A stretch of 35,400 nucleotides of DNA from Ignavibacteria bacterium RIFOXYB12_FULL_35_14 (GCA_001803045.1 MHAR01000022.1:1-35400), one strand, 5' to 3'; numbered from the stretch's first letter, positions 18,813-27,707 are shown. The notes: generated by a model not told the origin, from the letters alone. Program-made: numbers and translations.

Positions 18813-20781
18813 CTCCGTTAACGCGAGAATAACCGCGGTGAGGTTGTATTTTCATCTTTCTGTCATATTCTTCAAGAGTTGAATTAAAGAATTTTTCATC
18901 GTTAATCACATTTAAACTAAATGCTTCGATCATTCCCATATCATAAAACTCATACTCATCGTTTGATTTACCCTCAGCGTTTCCTTTCAGATATCTTCCA
19001 TCAACAACAAAGTTTTTCATGAGTCCATTTTTTATTCGTTCTGCGGCATGAAAATATTTCTCGGAGTTTAAATTCATTTTCTTCAATAATTCAGCATAAG
19101 CTTTTAGCCCACCCGATGCAGTTGCTGAAGTGTAAATGTATTGCTTACCTGGCAAATGTCGTTCCCAGGGGCCGGAATCAATCCTCAAAACATCATTTTT
19201 GTCTATGCAGTGAATAAGTACATCAGCGACTCTTTCATTTATGAACTGATAATATTCTTTAAAGAAAACTAAATCACCGCTTCTATTGATGTAATCCGAA
19301 AAAGTGTAAAGGAAGAAACCGAAGCCGTCGAGTTCAATGTTTGGTCCGAAATCGTTGAAGTCAGATTCTTCTTTCCCAATTCCGAAGTATCTGGTTACAG
19401 AGATCTGATAATCTTTCCCAACACCATAATCTTTTCCATCTTTCCAAACAAATGTTTTATAATAATTGGCGTCGGCATTTAAATAAAATGAAATAAGTTT
19501 TTTCGATTCGTCAAAAAGTCCAGCGCTGTTTAATCCAAGCAAAGTATACATTCCATCACGCAGCCAGCAAATACTCCAGACGCCCGGAGGAAGCGAAGCG
19601 AGAACTTGTCCTCTTCCTTTTGGAAATATTTCGTTCTCAGCAGCTTGAGCCATTTTCAAAACTGCTATTGATTGCTGGTAGAGGTTCTTTTCTTCTGAAC
19701 TCATTCCTTTGGGATATTGAGCCCTCCTAAAAACGTTATACATGAAATTTAATTCATCCTCAATCAAATTGTTTTCAGTTTGTTTTATTCTATCGGCAGC
19801 TTGTTTGATGTACTCTGAGTTACTATGCAGCGAATCGTTAAATGAAAAGAGGAAATATTTTTGAGACACATTATTTGTCTTGATGATTACTGAATCTATC
19901 AACACTTCGGTCTCTAAAGTCTGATAGGTAAAAGAAAGATTAGAGATTACCTCTTCCTTTCCGCTCAACACTGCGTAAAAAATCTTTTCATTTACCGAGA
20001 ACGGTGCAAAGTATTTCAGATTGAAATTTTTATAATCGATTGAAATAATATGTGTGTTATCAAGGTATTTAACTGAAATTGGCTTTTCCTTGCTTTTTAG
20101 TTTTAATGCTTTCAAAAAAGGTTTGACCAGTTGGTTCTCATCGTAAAACTTAAAAATGTGAGGGAAAATATTTTCAATCTCATTTTTTCTTTCGCTGTAA
20201 ACTGCTGCAATCAATCCGTTAGCAGTTGGCATTTGGTAAAAAGATTTTTTAGCACCCATTGGTGGATTCATCTCGTATTGATATTCCTTTTCATTTAATA
20301 TTCTGATTAAACCGCTGTGAATTCCTCCGGGTGAAAAAATATCGTAAGCACGAATCGCGATTACATTTTCTTTCTTCAGCAAGCCAGTAGGAATTTTGTA
20401 TGCGCGCTGTTCATTCCAAGCTGTAACCGGATTTGGAGGGAAAGTCCCGGAAGATCCAATCTTAACCCCATTTAAAAATGTTTCATCAAGATCGTCTATC
20501 TTGCCAAGAAAAAGGTAAAGCTGCTCAGTGCATAAATCTTCATCCACTGAAAAGTGAAGGCGATACCATGCATAACCATCGTAATTTGGAAAACCTTGAT
20601 CTTCCCAATTTCCTGGTACTCTAATTTTTGTCCAACCTGCCTCATCAATTTTTTCGTTCTTGTAGGAGATATCATCCCCGGTTTTAAATATCCAATTATC
20701 TGGAAGAACAATTGTCTGCGAAAAAATTGCCCGGTTGAGAAGTAAGAGCAAAGTTAATAAAAAATATTTTTGTTTGATCAT
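18799..20781 (-). CDS. GH15-like glycosidase with N-terminal jelly-roll, truncated by frameshift
   Basis: The 660-residue reading frame has a signal peptide (1-22, AIFSQ), a GH2/galactose-binding-like jelly-roll (about 25-155, WTKIRVPGNW...AWYRLHF) and then a (alpha/alpha)6 toroid from about 330. The toroid shows WLRDGMY (396-402), LDGFGFFLYTF (about 474) and GPWERHLPG (Glu530), a GH15/glucoamylase-like pattern. The frame ends abruptly after RGYSRVNGVDSL, and the missing end is in the next frame (18564-18812). It starts 4 bp after the stop of the GH63/GH37-like gene, so both sit in one operon. The substrate is uncertain: GH15 is mostly alpha-glucan or trehalose, but context suggests beta-glucan work. 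The shift is either an assembly error, a real mutation, or (least likely) recoding. Confidence 0.78.
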   Translation of the reverse strand: MIKQKYFLLTLLLLLNRAIFSQTIVLPDNWIFKTGDDISYKNEKIDEAGWTKIRVPGNWEDQGFPNYDGYAWYRLHFSVDEDLCTEQLYLFLGKIDDLDETFLNGVKIGSSGTFPPNPVTAWNEQRAYKIPTGLLKKENVIAIRAYDIFSPGGIHSGLIRILNEKEYQYEMNPPMGAKKSFYQMPTANGLIAAVYSERKNEIENIFPHIFKFYDENQLVKPFLKALKLKSKEKPISVKYLDNTHIISIDYKNFNLKYFAPFSVNEKIFYAVLSGKEEVISNLSFTYQTLETEVLIDSVIIKTNNVSQKYFLFSFNDSLHSNSEYIKQAADRIKQTENNLIEDELNFMYNVFRRAQYPKGMSSEEKNLYQQSIAVLKMAQAAENEIFPKGRGQVLASLPPGVWSICWLRDGMYTLLGLNSAGLFDESKKLISFYLNADANYYKTFVWKDGKDYGVGKDYQISVTRYFGIGKEESDFNDFGPNIELDGFGFFLYTFSDYINRSGDLVFFKEYYQFINERVADVLIHCIDKNDVLRIDSGPWERHLPGKQYIYTSATASGGLKAYAELLKKMNLNSEKYFHAAERIKNGLMKNFVVDGRYLKGNAEGKSNDEYEFYDMGMIEAFSLNVINDEKFFNSTLEEYDRKMKIQPHRGYSRVNGVDSL

Positions 20782-20785
20782 AATT

Positions 20786-22342
20786 TTAATCCATTAAGAT
20801 TTTTTGTGTGCCTTTTTTGATTTGGAAAGTTTTATAGTTGTTGTGTCCACGCTCAATAGTTAAATCAAAGGTACTATCAGAATGAACTTCAATTTCAGCA
20901 GGAGAGTTTACACTCTCTCTTTGATGGCAAATCAATGACGAGGTCACATTTCCAAATCTTAAATTTTCAATTCCGTGTTTATCAATTCTTGAGAGGTGCC
21001 AGGTTAATGTGTTATTAACACCATTCGGGCGAAGCCCAATTATATTTTCGATTAATAATTCAATTGGGCCGCAGCCAGTCCAGCCGACAAAATCGGGATG
21101 AGACCAAACACCGCGAGCATAAGCTTCAGCAGAATAATTTTCCCAGATAGTTCCTGTCCTCTTAAATACTTCATAAATTCCATTTAAGTATTCTTCGGTT
21201 GCAAGTGCAGCAAACTCGTTGAAATTGTATGCATTATCATTTTCAACACCATATTTATCCAATCCTTTTATTATCATAACATTTGTTGGAGCCCAAACAC
21301 TTCCAAGCCAATATTTTCCATCAGCGGCATAATTTTTTTGATCAGCAGCGAGTGAGGGGAAAGGGATTTTTCTCCAGAATGAATTTGGATCTTTCAAATT
21401 TATCAAAAGCTTATCTGCTTGATGCAGATTCGCAATCCCTGCAAGCATCGGCCAGAAACAAGCTACAGTTTTCCATTTAACTTGATTGCCTTCATCATCA
21501 ACATCATAATAAAGCCCGTCTTCCTCATTCCACATGAATTTATTTACCCGGTCAGCAATTTCTTTGGCTTTAGTTTTAAGCGAAATTTCTCTATCAGCCA
21601 TATATAATTCTCTACACATTATCGACATATCATTGTACATCATTACCATTTGAGCAGACATATCAACCCAACCGGAACCGGTTCTTGGTGTGTTATCCAT
21701 GCCGGAGCCTAAGCCGGTCTGCCAATAAAGGTAATGTCTTGTGTTTTCTTTCTTCCGATATTTTTCTAACCATTCAGCATACTTTTCAAGTACGGGAAGA
21801 ACCGCTGCAAATCTCGATTTATCTCCAGTGATTTTATAGTTTTCAATTTCTGCCCAGCTAAACAACGGAGGATTTACAGTGTGCTCCCTTCCTTCATATA
21901 CAAAATCTTCACCGGTGGCTTCAACAATTTCTCTGCAGATGTAACCATTCTCATATTGCCGGTAATAAAAATTATCGAGCGATTGTATAGAGGGAAAGAT
22001 ATGATGAGCATACCGTGCAAACATTATCATGAAGAAAGTATCCCACTGAAAAATATTGGGAGCAAAAGCTTCATCAAGATAATTTGAAACGAATGGTGAA
22101 CCTTCCGGCGGTTGTTTGAAGTGATCAAATGCTAACTCCCATGCTTTCCAGTAAAGTTTTACCCATTCAGGTTTATCTTCAAGAATCGGGGAAGGGAGTT
22201 TGTCTTTACTTGTCTCAAAAGCCGGAATTTCTTTATGAGTATAATTTTTTTTAGAGAAGTAAATTCCTCTCGTACCTGTATCTTCGTATTGAGAATAAGT
22301 AATACACGAGAAAAGATAAATTAGTAATATGATTTTTTTCAT
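20786..22342 (-). CDS. exported GH63/GH37-like (MGH1-type) (alpha/alpha)6 glycosidase
   Basis: The 518-residue protein has a signal peptide (1-18, CITYSQ). Toroid motifs include FQWDTFFM (98-105), NPPLFSWA (157-164), SGMDNTPR (213-220, Asp216 the likely general acid as in GH63), YWLGSVWAPTN (344-354) and TIWENYSAE (Glu401, the likely base). GH63, GH37 and related groups cleave alpha-glucosides such as oligosaccharide ends, trehalose or glucosylglycerate; the exact specificity is not readable. The gene lies between the GH5 gene (102-bp gap holding a palindromic repeat) and the GH15-like gene (4-bp gap). Confidence 0.85.
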   Translation of the reverse strand: MKKIILLIYLFSCITYSQYEDTGTRGIYFSKKNYTHKEIPAFETSKDKLPSPILEDKPEWVKLYWKAWELAFDHFKQPPEGSPFVSNYLDEAFAPNIFQWDTFFMIMFARYAHHIFPSIQSLDNFYYRQYENGYICREIVEATGEDFVYEGREHTVNPPLFSWAEIENYKITGDKSRFAAVLPVLEKYAEWLEKYRKKENTRHYLYWQTGLGSGMDNTPRTGSGWVDMSAQMVMMYNDMSIMCRELYMADREISLKTKAKEIADRVNKFMWNEEDGLYYDVDDEGNQVKWKTVACFWPMLAGIANLHQADKLLINLKDPNSFWRKIPFPSLAADQKNYAADGKYWLGSVWAPTNVMIIKGLDKYGVENDNAYNFNEFAALATEEYLNGIYEVFKRTGTIWENYSAEAYARGVWSHPDFVGWTGCGPIELLIENIIGLRPNGVNNTLTWHLSRIDKHGIENLRFGNVTSSLICHQRESVNSPAEIEVHSDSTFDLTIERGHNNYKTFQIKKGTQKILMD

Positions 22343-22443
22343 CGCTTCTCATTCAGTGGCTTAGTGAAAATTAGTGACATTAGTGGCAAGATTTTTTACT
22401 ACGATTCCGTTAATTAACGGACACGAATAAAACACGAATGAAA
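22343..22443. repeat. intercistronic palindromic repeat region
   Basis: A perfect 16-bp palindrome TCCGTTAATTAACGGA lies at 22406-22421, flanked by degenerate words TTAGTG, CACGAAT and GTGGCAAGAT. A sister copy (TCCGTTAGCTAACGGA) lies at 35059-35074 with the same flanking words, so this is a dispersed element inside the operon. Confidence 0.7.
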
Positions 22444-23817
22444 TTATCGTAAACCCAGCGCTTTAATGTATCCATCATTCACTGTACAATTTTTAAGCTT
22501 ACAATTTTCTAAATATTGATTCAGTGCTTGTTTTACCTTCTCAATATCAGGTCTGCTTTCTCGAATTGCACCGTAAGAATATGTATCACCTTCCGCAAAT
22601 TCTATTATTAAGTCAAAATATTTTGGTTGGATAATTGACACTACACCACGATCGCTTTTCATTTTTTTAAATGGCCAAAAGCACCAGCCGATGTTATTCT
22701 TCTCAAGCAAAGTTCTAAAATCATTTATCCATTTATCTGTGTTCTCTCCGGATTCCCCAAGCCACATCGGTACATTGTACTTGCTGCCGAAATCAATATA
22801 ATCTTGAATTACTTTTTGTTCAACCTCTGTCCAATAAGTATGAAAAGTATAAGCAAGCTTATCATCAAATGGCGGACCAAAGATTTTGAAATTTGTGTTC
22901 CACTGAGCGCCGCCTATAAAAATAATATGGTTCTTATCTACCTCACGGATTGCAGATGTGATTCGTTTGTAAAGGGGTTCAAGTCTTGGATTTAGTTTTT
23001 CCTTGTCATAAAAATGTGCAATTGGCTCATTCATTAAATCGTAGCCGATGATGATAGCTTCATCTCTAAAAATTCCTGCTAGCTTTTTCCAAATATCTAT
23101 CATTATCTGCTGGCTTTCCGGACTTTCAAACAGAAATGGATAACCGTAACTGTCATCTATGTTGTCGCCTGTTTGTCCTCCGGGAGCACAATGCATATCA
23201 AGTATCACGTAAAGATTCTCCTCCTTGCACCAATTCACAACACGCTTTAAAAGATCATAGCCAACGCCCTTTAATTCCCGGTATGGGTGATCTGTTACAA
23301 ATAATCTGAAATTGAACGGGATACGGATTGAATTGAAACCCAGACTTTTAATAAAATGAATGTCATCTTTTGTAATATAATTTTCGCGGTAAGCATCCCA
23401 AAATTTATTTGCTTCTTCCTCGCCGATAAGTACATCGAACAAATCATAAATTAATCTTGGTGAATTTGTTTTTTCGAAGTGGAACATATAACCTTCCGGA
23501 ACAAGCCAGTTGCCGAGATTTATTCCTTTCAGGAGAATCGTCTGCCCACCCGGCAAAACAAATTCTTTCCCTTGAACCGAAACGAATTCATTGTTTTGTG
23601 CAAGAGTGAAAGATGTAAAAAGAAAGATAAAGATCAACAGCTTAAAATTGTTGGAAATGTTCTTTCTGTTGTTTTGATCTTGTACGTTCTTGTCTTTTAA
23701 AATGAACATAGCCCGGGATGCACAATGAGGGCATTTAATCTCAACTGGTTTAACCTCTAAATTATAATCGAACAATAATCCTTTTATATACGTGATCATT
23801 CTTTCTATTGCTTTCAT
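22444..23817 (-). CDS. GH5 glucanase with unusual N-terminal extension before the signal sequence
   Basis: The 457-residue protein has the GH5 fold: INLGNWLVPEGY (about 99-110, close to the exo-beta-1,3-glucanase signature), FNSIRIPFNF, VILDMHCAPGG, then DLMNEP with acid/base Glu264 and WLGESGE with nucleophile Glu355. A typical signal sequence (KLLIFIFLFTSFTLAQ) ends near residue 74, preceded by about 55 residues with a single CPHC pair (29-32). The ATG at 23817 lies 3 bp after the esterase stop, which favours it as the operon start, yet the extension would disturb normal export; Met37 (23709) is the alternative start. Role: cleavage of beta-glucan outside the cytoplasm, consistent with the GH16 and GH3 neighbours. 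Confidence 0.88.
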   Translation of the reverse strand: MKAIERMITYIKGLLFDYNLEVKPVEIKCPHCASRAMFILKDKNVQDQNNRKNISNNFKLLIFIFLFTSFTLAQNNEFVSVQGKEFVLPGGQTILLKGINLGNWLVPEGYMFHFEKTNSPRLIYDLFDVLIGEEEANKFWDAYRENYITKDDIHFIKSLGFNSIRIPFNFRLFVTDHPYRELKGVGYDLLKRVVNWCKEENLYVILDMHCAPGGQTGDNIDDSYGYPFLFESPESQQIMIDIWKKLAGIFRDEAIIIGYDLMNEPIAHFYDKEKLNPRLEPLYKRITSAIREVDKNHIIFIGGAQWNTNFKIFGPPFDDKLAYTFHTYWTEVEQKVIQDYIDFGSKYNVPMWLGESGENTDKWINDFRTLLEKNNIGWCFWPFKKMKSDRGVVSIIQPKYFDLIIEFAEGDTYSYGAIRESRPDIEKVKQALNQYLENCKLKNCTVNDGYIKALGLR

Positions 23818-23820
23818 GAA

Positions 23821-24540
23821 TTACTCATTATTTAATTTATGTTGGAGAAACCAATTGTATAATTCGTCGTTGTTATACGTCTCGGTCCACGAATCATGAT
23901 TTGCTTCAGGATATATTGTAAACTTAACATCTGCATTGCATGATTTTAACTTTTCTACCATCTGCTCGGATGCACTTAATGGAACAACCATATCCTTTGC
24001 TCCATGAAATACCCAGGTAGGAATATTCTTAATTGTACATGCCATAGTAGGATTACTCCAGCCGCAAATTGGAGCAATCGCTGCAAAACGGTTGGGTTGA
24101 GCAATTGCTAACGACCATGTGCCATGCCCGCCCATACTTAATCCGGTAACATACATTCTGTTTTTATCAACCTTGTAGTTTGCTTCAATTTCATCAAGCA
24201 AAGCTGCGAGCAAATCCGTATTCCAAAACATGTTATCGGGGCATTGAGGTGAAACCACGATAAAAGGGAAATCCTTGCGTTCATTGATTAGTCTTGGTAA
24301 GCCATGGACTTTTACTTTTTCAATGTCCGTTCCTCTTTCACCTGCGCCATGCAGAAAAAGAACAAGAGGGAACTCATCATTGCTTTGGTCATACTCCTTC
24401 GGAAGATAGAGCAGGTAATTTGCTGATAAAGTTAACTTGATTTCTTTCTCAAAATTATGAGCAGTCTGCTTTTCTGATTGGGAATAAACTGATGATGAAA
24501 TCATAATAATTGTTATAAAAAGTGAGAATGATGTTTTCAT
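23821..24540 (-). CDS. exported alpha/beta-hydrolase (esterase / prolyl-oligopeptidase-like)
   Basis: From the ATG at 24540 the protein has 239 residues and opens with a signal peptide (MKTSFSLFITIIM...VYSQ). GGAGA lies 4 nt before this ATG; an upstream in-frame ATG at 24603 would run through the palindromic hairpin and lacks a signal. The fold is complete: FLHGAGERG oxyanion loop, GLSMGG nucleophile elbow, HGAKDMVVP acid loop and EANHDSW catalytic His. Related enzymes in polysaccharide loci remove ester groups (acetyl or feruloyl type) from glycans; the substrate is not visible here. Confidence 0.85.
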   Translation of the reverse strand: MKTSFSLFITIIMISSSVYSQSEKQTAHNFEKEIKLTLSANYLLYLPKEYDQSNDEFPLVLFLHGAGERGTDIEKVKVHGLPRLINERKDFPFIVVSPQCPDNMFWNTDLLAALLDEIEANYKVDKNRMYVTGLSMGGHGTWSLAIAQPNRFAAIAPICGWSNPTMACTIKNIPTWVFHGAKDMVVPLSASEQMVEKLKSCNADVKFTIYPEANHDSWTETYNNDELYNWFLQHKLNNE

Positions 24541-24559
24541 ATTTTCTCCATTAATTAAA

Positions 24560-24591
24560 AAAGATGACATCTTTTGAAAGATGTCATCTTT
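24560..24591 (-). terminator. double 15-bp palindrome forming a strong intercistronic hairpin
   Basis: AAAGATGACATCTTT (24560-24574) and AAAGATGTCATCTTT (24577-24591) are each near-perfect palindromes with a single-base centre, and together make a 15-bp stem with a 2-nt loop. Read on the coding (minus) strand it is followed by a run of T and then by the esterase ribosome site. It may act as an attenuator or mRNA-processing and stability element between the GH16 and esterase genes. Confidence 0.65.
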
Positions 24592-24602
24592 AGTGAGCAG
24601 CA

Positions 24603-25436
24603 CTAATTTTTCTTATAAACTCTTACGTAATCAATTTCCATACTTGCAGGGAACGCACTTGGATCAATACCTTGAGCACCGCCCCAGGTTCCTCCAACAG
24701 CAAGATTTAATATAAGGTGGAATCTTTTATCGAAGGGCCAGTAAGCCCAGCCTTTGTTCTCATTATTAAAAGTTAAATATTTTATTGAGTCGATATAAAA
24801 ATCAATATGATCTTCAAACCATTCGATTGCATATTTATGAAATTCGGTAGTTGCGGTCGAAATCGGAAGCTTTGCAGTTTTTTGAGTTCCGATGGTGTGA
24901 TTATAAGCTTTTGTATGAATTGATCCGTGAACAACATTCGGATCGTAACCAACATGTTCCATAATATCTATTTCACCGCTTTCAGGCCAGCCACCGTATT
25001 CCCAATCTGTAGAAAGCATCCAGATAGCTGGCCATGTACCTTTTCCGGTAGGCAGCTTTGCGGATACTTCAATTCTTCCGTATAACCAATCGCCTTTATA
25101 TTTGCTTCTTATTCTTGCCGAAGTAAAATATCTTTCTTGGTAAGTTTCATTAATAGCTTTGATAACTAAATGTCCATTCTCGATGAATGAATTTTTAGGA
25201 AATGCTGTGTAGAATTGAAGCTCGTTGTTGCCACCGCCATCGCTGTTCACCTCATGTTCCCATTTGGTAAGGTCTATGTTTGATTTATCGAACTCTTCGT
25301 TCCATACTAATGTATAGCCGGGGATTTCCGGGATATCGCTTTTAGGAGATGTTGTTGAATCCTCCTTACTGCAGCTTGTGAGAGTAAAAGAAATAACTAA
25401 AACCAACAAAACAGCCAAATCATATTTTCGCTTCAT
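24603..25436 (-). CDS. GH16 laminarinase-like endo-beta-glucanase, lipoprotein
   Basis: The 277-residue protein has a lipoprotein signal with lipobox LTSC (Cys22). It is a single GH16 domain (about 40-277): LVWNEEFD, NNELQFYT, WPAIWML and the catalytic motif GEIDIMEHVG, with Glu155 as nucleophile, Asp157 and Glu160 as acid/base. The extra Met between Asp157 and Glu160 (ExDxxE) is the beta-bulge form typical of laminarinases rather than lichenases. Role: endo-cleavage of beta-1,3 or mixed-linked glucan at the cell surface or in the periplasm. AAGGAG precedes the ATG. It lies 24 bp after the GH3 stop, in the same operon. Confidence 0.94.
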   Translation of the reverse strand: MKRKYDLAVLLVLVISFTLTSCSKEDSTTSPKSDIPEIPGYTLVWNEEFDKSNIDLTKWEHEVNSDGGGNNELQFYTAFPKNSFIENGHLVIKAINETYQERYFTSARIRSKYKGDWLYGRIEVSAKLPTGKGTWPAIWMLSTDWEYGGWPESGEIDIMEHVGYDPNVVHGSIHTKAYNHTIGTQKTAKLPISTATTEFHKYAIEWFEDHIDFYIDSIKYLTFNNENKGWAYWPFDKRFHLILNLAVGGTWGGAQGIDPSAFPASMEIDYVRVYKKN

Positions 25437-25460
25437 AATATTCTCCTTACTTACAAAATT

Positions 25461-27698
25461 TTACTCAACCAGTTCGAACTCCTTCTCTAGTGCATCGGCA
25501 GAATTAGCTCCAACAAATGCTTTGAATTTGCCCGGCTCGGATTTGAATTTCATGTCGGCAGTTGTAAATCTTAAATCTTTTTCATGGATTGTGAACTGAA
25601 CAGACTTCTCCTCACCTCTTTTAAGCATTACTTTCTTAAAGCCCTTCAATTCTTTAACTGGCCGTGTAACGCTTCCTACCAAATCCTGAATATAGAGCTG
25701 AACTACTTCTTCACCATCGTAATTTCCGGTATTCTTAACTTTCACAGATACAATAATTGAATCTTCCTCTGTTAGGTTACCTGAGCTCAAGTTGAAATCA
25801 TTCAAACTGAATGTCGTGTAGCTTAAACCGTATCCGAATGGGTAGAGAGGAGTGAGCGGAAGATCGAGATACTTTGATGTGTAGTGATTTTTTAAATCAC
25901 CCGATCTACCGGTGTTTTTATGATTGTAGTAAATCGGAACTTGTCCGACCGTTCTTGGAAAAGTAACAGGTAATTTACCGCCGGGATTATAATCACCAAA
26001 TAAAACTTTAGCGATTGCTTCACCTGCAGTAACACCGGAAAACCACGCTTCAAGAATCGCATTGGCATTATCGTTCAACCACGGAATGGAGAGTGGCCTT
26101 CCATTCATTAGCACAACTACGATTGGTTTACCTGTTTTCTTCAATTCCTTTGCAAGCGCTTCCTGAACACCTGGCAAGTCAAGTGAAGATCTGCTGCAAG
26201 CTTCACCGCTCATGTCTCTGCTTTCACCAAGACATAATACCACTACATCGGATTTTTTAGCAATATTCACTGCATTCTTAAATCCTGCTGTTGAATTATC
26301 ATCGATCTTACATCCTTCGGCATAGGCAATATCAATTTTTTTATCGACATAATTTTTCAAACCTTCCAGCACCGTTGTAACATCAACGGAATCGCCCATA
26401 GCGCTCCAGCCGCCAAGTGGATGAGTTTTGGAATTTGCTAATGGTCCGATTACGCCAATTCTTTTATAAGTCTTTTTTAAAGGAAGTATATTCTTTTCAT
26501 TTTTAAGCAGTACCATAGAGCGTTTTGCAACCTCAAGAGCTGCAATCCTAACTTCATCGGTCATAATATTTTTTTGTTCACGCTCTTTTTGGCAATAACG
26601 ATAAGGATCATCGAATAGGCCAAGCATAAACTTGACACGCAAAATCCGTTTTACGGATTCATCAATCAAATCCTCATCTACTTTGCCTTCATCCTCAAGT
26701 TCTTTAAGATGGGTAATGTAGGAACGTGATTCCATATCCATATCTAGTCCGGCATTCAGGGAGATTTGTCCGGCATGTTTTAAATCGGAAGCAAAGCCAT
26801 GGTTAATCAATTCACCGATTGAATTCCAATCGCTTACCACAAAACCTTTAAATCCCCATTCATCGCGAAGAATATCTGTTAACAAGCGCTTGCTTCCCGA
26901 CGAAGGAATTCCGCCAATTTCGTTGAAAGAAGCCATTATGGTATGTGCCCCGGCATCAACAGCGGCTTTGAACGGCGGTAAGTAAACATCACGAAATGTT
27001 CTCTCAGAAAAATCAACCGTATTATAATCTCTTCCTCCTTCAGCTCCGCCATAGCCAGCATAGTGCTTTGCGCAAGCAATAATATTTAAGTTAGATAGAT
27101 TTTCTTGATAACCTCTCACCCTTGCCGCTGCCATTAATGAACCTAAGTATGGATCTTCACCTGAACCTTCCATAATTCTTCCCCAGCGAGGATCGCGTGC
27201 AATATCAACCATTGGTGAAAATGTCCAATGTATTCCGGCTGAGGCGGCTTCAAGCGCTTGATAATGTGCGGACATTTCTATTATCTCCGGTTGCCATGTT
27301 GCTGCCTCACCAAGTGGAACCGGGAAGATTGTTTTGAAACCATGAATTACATCCAATCCAAATATTAAAGGAATTTTAAGACGTGATTCATTTACTGCTA
27401 TCTTTTGAAGTTCGTACGTAAATTCCGCTCCAATAGCATTTAGGAAAGATCCTATTTTACCTTCCTTAATTAATTCTTTGTACTCATTTGGAACCGAGAC
27501 TTTAACTGTAGGACCCCAGCCAATTCCATAAGACAGTTGATTAAGCTGTCCAATTTTTTCATCCAGCGACATCAGCGATAAAACGGAATCGACTCTTGCT
27601 GAGAGAAGTTCTTCAGGAGTTAGTTGGGGTTTATCGCTGCCAAACCCGAACCAAAATAGAGTGAGGAAAATTAATAAATAAGGAGTAAGTTTTTTCAT
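25461..27698 (-). CDS. GH3 beta-glucosidase, BglX-like
   Basis: From the ATG at 27698 the protein has 745 residues with a signal-like start (MKKLTPYLLIFLTLFWFGFGS); GAGG lies 5 nt upstream. The frame is open 32 codons further, but that stretch has no signal character. Domains: GH3 N (GLDVIHGFKT, DPRWGRIMEGSGEDP, KHYAGYG, VVSDW with nucleophile Asp290), GH3 C (LGESRDMSGEACSRSSLDL), and FnIII-like C-terminus (about 645-745). It follows the BglX domain order without PA14 and hydrolyses beta-glucosides from the end. It is the first hydrolase of the block; a 149-bp gap after the ROK gene may carry its own promoter. Confidence 0.93.
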   Translation of the reverse strand: MKKLTPYLLIFLTLFWFGFGSDKPQLTPEELLSARVDSVLSLMSLDEKIGQLNQLSYGIGWGPTVKVSVPNEYKELIKEGKIGSFLNAIGAEFTYELQKIAVNESRLKIPLIFGLDVIHGFKTIFPVPLGEAATWQPEIIEMSAHYQALEAASAGIHWTFSPMVDIARDPRWGRIMEGSGEDPYLGSLMAAARVRGYQENLSNLNIIACAKHYAGYGGAEGGRDYNTVDFSERTFRDVYLPPFKAAVDAGAHTIMASFNEIGGIPSSGSKRLLTDILRDEWGFKGFVVSDWNSIGELINHGFASDLKHAGQISLNAGLDMDMESRSYITHLKELEDEGKVDEDLIDESVKRILRVKFMLGLFDDPYRYCQKEREQKNIMTDEVRIAALEVAKRSMVLLKNEKNILPLKKTYKRIGVIGPLANSKTHPLGGWSAMGDSVDVTTVLEGLKNYVDKKIDIAYAEGCKIDDNSTAGFKNAVNIAKKSDVVVLCLGESRDMSGEACSRSSLDLPGVQEALAKELKKTGKPIVVVLMNGRPLSIPWLNDNANAILEAWFSGVTAGEAIAKVLFGDYNPGGKLPVTFPRTVGQVPIYYNHKNTGRSGDLKNHYTSKYLDLPLTPLYPFGYGLSYTTFSLNDFNLSSGNLTEEDSIIVSVKVKNTGNYDGEEVVQLYIQDLVGSVTRPVKELKGFKKVMLKRGEEKSVQFTIHEKDLRFTTADMKFKSEPGKFKAFVGANSADALEKEFELVE

Positions 27699-27703
27699 TT
27701 TAA

Positions 27704-27707
27704 CCTC
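27704..27707 (-). promoter_or_regulatory. Shine-Dalgarno GAGG fixing the GH3 start
   Basis: GAGG lies 5 nt before the ATG at 27698, directly before the signal peptide. No such site precedes the more distal ATGs in the same frame. Confidence 0.5.

Noticed and set aside
24541-24603. 21-codon N-terminal extension of the esterase
   Set aside because: It would be read through a strong palindromic hairpin and overlap the GH16 stop. The ATG at 24540 has GGAGA and a signal peptide.
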